Origin: Planctomycetota bacterium
GTDB taxonomy: Bacteria; Planctomycetota; B15-G4
Direction of reading: 5' to 3'
Assembly: GCA_029245865.1 (NCBI GenBank)
Contig: JAQWOM010000004.1
Span: 1-64,000 of the forward strand
DNA length: 64,000 bases
Position 1 is the stretch's first letter. The number at the start of each line of letters is the position of its first letter. Both the position numbers and the translations under genes were made by a program. Positions 61,704 through 64,000 of this stretch are shown in pieces. The notes beneath the pieces are model-generated. The model ran no database searches, was not told the origin of the DNA, and was given only the letters and a program-made list of their open reading frames with translations.

Positions 61704-62683
61704 CGGGCTTCTTTCCAGTTTCGCTCGGCACCACCGGACTTGCGCAGAAAGCGCTGCGCCGGCGTCAGGCCGTCAGTGAGGTCTTCTTCGGGGGGCTCAG
61801 CGTCTCCGGGACGCTTCGCGAGTTCAACTGCTGGTTCAACTGGTGGCTCAACTGGTTTGGCAGCTTCCACGATCGCTGGCTGCCTCATCGCCAGTTCAGC
61901 CGCCTCTGTCGACAGACTTCTCCCCGACAACTCTTGCGCGAGCGTCAGGTAGTCATGCGCCCCTCGGGACCCCGGCGCGTACTCGAAGATCGTCTTGCCA
62001 TGACTGGGAGCTTCGGCCAGCTTGATGTCGCGGCGAATGGGTGCCTTCAACATGATGTCGCCAAAGTGGCTTGCCACATCCGCAATGACCGCCCGACTCA
62101 GATTGGTGCTGGGGTCATGACGGCAACTCACCATCGACGAGATCTCCAGCCGAGGGTTCAGTCGACTGCGCACCAGATCGACAATCTCGAGCAACTTCCC
62201 GAGGCCCTGCAGCGCAAAGAACTCCGCCTGGATGGGCACGAACAACTCGTCACAACCCACCAAGGCATTGAGCGAAAGCAGTCCCAGGCTGGGAGGACAA
62301 TCCACCAAGATAAAATCGTAGTGCTCCGCTCGATCTGCTTCATCGCGCTCAAAAGCATGGCGGAGAATCATCTCGCGCCCCACTTCGTTGACCAGTTCCA
62401 GTTCGACGCCTGCGAGATCGATGCTGGCAGGAATCATCTCTAGCCCAGGCTGCGAAGTGGGCTTCACCACCTCCGCCAGAGTGGCCTGCCCAATGAAGAG
62501 TTCGTACAGGGAGGGGCTCACGACTGCTGGATCCTCCCCGAGGTGCACCGTGAGATTGCACTGAGGATCCAGGTCGCAGACCAGGGTCCGGTAGCCAAGG
62601 CGCGCCAAAGCGGCACCCAGATTCACCGTGGTGGTCGTCTTGCCGACGCCCCCCTTCTGGTTGATGACTGCGATACGTCGCAT
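61700..62683 (-). CDS. parA: ParA-family ATPase with C-terminal extension
   Basis: 327 residues from ATG 62683, with AGAGGTG 6 nt upstream; GTG 62690 is longer. It has the deviant Walker A KGGVGKTT (residues 10-17) with its signature Lys, Walker A' VCDLDPQCN, and Walker B FILVDCPPSLG. Soj/ParA proteins form ATP-dependent patterns on DNA and place cargo such as chromosome origins. Past the normal fold (about residue 255) is an extension of about 70 residues, rich in Pro, Glu and Ala (PVEPPVEPAVE), ending LTPAQRFLRKSGGAERNWKEAR. No parB or parS is seen in the window, so it may be an orphan ParA with another cargo. It overlaps lpxK and is divergent from the TPR gene. Confidence 0.9.
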   Translation of the reverse strand: MRRIAVINQKGGVGKTTTTVNLGAALARLGYRTLVCDLDPQCNLTVHLGEDPAVVSPSLYELFIGQATLAEVVKPTSQPGLEMIPASIDLAGVELELVNEVGREMILRHAFERDEADRAEHYDFILVDCPPSLGLLSLNALVGCDELFVPIQAEFFALQGLGKLLEIVDLVRSRLNPRLEISSMVSCRHDPSTNLSRAVIADVASHFGDIMLKAPIRRDIKLAEAPSHGKTIFEYAPGSRGAHDYLTLAQELSGRSLSTEAAELAMRQPAIVEAAKPVEPPVEPAVELAKRPGDAEPPEEDLTDGLTPAQRFLRKSGGAERNWKEAR

Positions 62684-62783
62684 GATGTTCACCTCTGTGG
62701 CCCGATCGTCCTGCCGACATCGCCCGGATCGCGAATCACGACCCCGTCGAAGCTCGGCCGGTGCCCTCGCGAGCCCTGTTCGC

Positions 62784-62789
62784 TAGAAT
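62784..62789 (+). promoter_or_regulatory. TANNNT -10-like element before the TPR gene
   Basis: TAGAAT 7 nt before GTG 62797, with no Shine-Dalgarno. It fits a leaderless transcript. Confidence 0.4.
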
Positions 62790-62796
62790 CGTCGCT

Positions 62797-64000
62797 GTGA
62801 CCACCCGCGCCAAGCAACTTTTCGAGACCTCCGTCGACCAAGTCCGGCAAGGCCAGCTCCGACCAGCCCTTGGAACCCTGCTGGACGCCCTGCTTGTAGA
62901 CCCGGCCCACATGGACTCCCTGGAGGCCGCAAGCAAGATCTGCCGCATGCTGGGGGCCAGCGAGGACGCAGAACTCTTCGAAGCGCTCCAGAGGGCACCA
63001 CAAGACGCTGAGGCACTCTACAACCTGGGCTATCACCTCGTCGACCAAACACGGCCCGATGTGGCCGTAGCCCTCTTCGAAAGGGGGTTACGCAGCAACC
63101 CAGCCCCCCTGCAAGCCGACGCGCTCCGACGTGAGATGGCCTACGCTCAATTCGCAAATCGAGACTTCGAATCCTGCCTGCGCTCGCTCGGTGCCATTGA
63201 GACCGGGCTGGAGCTGGCCGAGTCGGAGCGACTGGATCTCCACCTCCTCCAGGCCGAAACAGCGCTCTATCTTCATCGTCGCGACCTCTCACTCCGCTAT
63301 TTGGAGCAGGCCGAAGAAATCATTCCAGGAGATGGGCAGCGTGCCCGTATGGATGCCCTGCACGCGCTGATCGGCCGCAGCCGTCACTGGCCCCAGCTGA
63401 GTGAAGCCGACCTCCGCGCCTGGCATTTCATTCAAACGGGCGGCGTACTGCTCAAGACGGCGGGCGGATATTTCGAGGACGGCAGCCGGGCGGGCCGCTA
63501 CGACATGCTCGATTTACGGCCAGACATGGTCGCCTTCCTTCTCCAGCGGCTGATCCACCTTTTCGAACGACTAAACATCGATGTCGAGACAATCATTCCC
63601 ACGGGACCCGTTGCAGCACCTCTTGCCGAGGCGCTCGCAAGACGCATGGGACGCACGTTTGTCGAGCACCTCGTCGACCGCGCCGACCGCACAGCGCTGA
63701 TTGTCTCCGCGGGTGCCGGCGAACTCGAGCCTCTCAGTGCAGGCTTCGTGCACCACCGCCCCGGCTTGCATCTCTTCTCACTCAACCTCGATTGGAATCG
63801 CGACAACGCGGTCCTTCCAGAGGTCGTAGGCGTCCTGGCCCGTCGCACATTTCTTCCATGGGAGACACGCTACGCCATGGACCCTGACACACATGAAATG
63901 CGCGAGATACCCGGAGACGAACGCCCAGCCAGCGTGATCGGCGCCGAGTTGATCGAGCTCATGGACGCACTTCCCGATGATGGCGGCACAGCGCGCTCCG
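62797..64000 (+). CDS. TPR-repeat protein, C-terminus beyond window (partial)
   Basis: An open frame from GTG 62797 reaches the right edge without a stop (401 codons seen). The first half is helical, with TPR-like pairs: LGTLLDALLVDPAHMDSLEA, AEALYNLGYHLVDQTRPDVA, YAQFANRDFESCLRSLGAI. The second half (from about residue 215) is a different domain; VETIIPTGPVAAPLAEALAR followed by a glycine turn (SAGAGELE) gives a phosphoribosyltransferase-like impression, but this is weak. No signal peptide is seen. It is divergent from parA. TAGAAT lies 7 nt before the start. Function is unknown. Confidence 0.72.
   Translation, partial: MTTRAKQLFETSVDQVRQGQLRPALGTLLDALLVDPAHMDSLEAASKICRMLGASEDAELFEALQRAPQDAEALYNLGYHLVDQTRPDVAVALFERGLRSNPAPLQADALRREMAYAQFANRDFESCLRSLGAIETGLELAESERLDLHLLQAETALYLHRRDLSLRYLEQAEEIIPGDGQRARMDALHALIGRSRHWPQLSEADLRAWHFIQTGGVLLKTAGGYFEDGSRAGRYDMLDLRPDMVAFLLQRLIHLFERLNIDVETIIPTGPVAAPLAEALARRMGRTFVEHLVDRADRTALIVSAGAGELEPLSAGFVHHRPGLHLFSLNLDWNRDNAVLPEVVGVLARRTFLPWETRYAMDPDTHEMREIPGDERPASVIGAELIELMDALPDDGGTARS

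Overview
The window is about 64 kb of dense bacterial chromosome with fairly high GC. It has about 48 protein genes, two tRNA genes and no gap longer than about 330 bp. A lipid A gene (lpxK), Lol lipoprotein-export genes, a secretin and many lipoprotein or Sec signals show a Gram-negative (diderm) cell. The style of several proteins suggests a Planctomycetota-like lineage: a giant glycine-rich lipoprotein with Ig-like modules, a secreted prenyltransferase-fold repeat protein, HEAT-repeat proteins and a PurL with a tandem PurS-like front end. That taxonomic call is inference. I see no prophage, IS element, CRISPR array or rRNA.

Layout. 1-2.3 kb: esterase / ATP-grasp ligase / esterase cluster of unknown function, cut by the left edge. 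2.3-6.6 kb (minus): TIGR01777-type SDR protein, a small protein, an RND/MMPL exporter and a sulfotransferase. 6.6-16.1 kb (minus): trmFO, apparently starting at CTG and coupled to the end of a 1653-aa lipoprotein gene, then a secreted beta-propeller protein. 16.3-19.1 kb: tRNA-Arg(CCG), leuS and tRNA-Ala(GGC). 19.3-21.8 kb (plus): three prepilin genes. 21.9-28.4 kb (minus): ETF-quinone oxidoreductase, a MORN-type lipoprotein, lolD, lolC/E and lysS. 28.5-33.0 kb (plus): tig-clpP-clpX-rlmN. 33.1-35.6 kb (minus): anti-sigma factor, ECF sigma factor and accA. 35.7-39.4 kb (plus): purL-purQ. 39.4-40.6 kb (minus): an M20 deacetylase. 40.7-50.2 kb (minus): a ten-gene, tightly overlapping type II secretion/type IV pilus operon with a STAS-domain gene between secretin and ATPase. 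50.4-55.6 kb (plus): HEAT-repeat protein, prenyltransferase-fold protein and radical SAM protein. 55.7-60.6 kb (minus): typA/bipA, glutamate dehydrogenase and a GT-C membrane protein. 60.7-62.7 kb (minus): lpxK overlapped by parA. From 62.8 kb (plus): a TPR protein cut by the right edge.

The pilin cluster at 19-22 kb and the operon at 40-50 kb probably belong to one envelope-spanning machine: major pseudopilins in the first, motor, platform, secretin and minor pseudopilins in the second. LolCD, lpxK, the GT-C enzyme, the RND exporter and the sulfotransferase form a scattered envelope-building set. tig, clpP and clpX form a folding/proteolysis unit.

The most unexpected signals are: (i) two translation-start styles, with many genes lacking a Shine-Dalgarno and instead carrying a TANNNT -10-like hexamer 6-13 nt before the start, which suggests leaderless mRNAs; (ii) the CTG start of trmFO; (iii) the STAS gene inside the secretion operon; (iv) the esterase/ATP-grasp/esterase cluster; (v) ParA translationally coupled to LpxK; (vi) a PurS-PurS-PurL fusion with separate PurQ.
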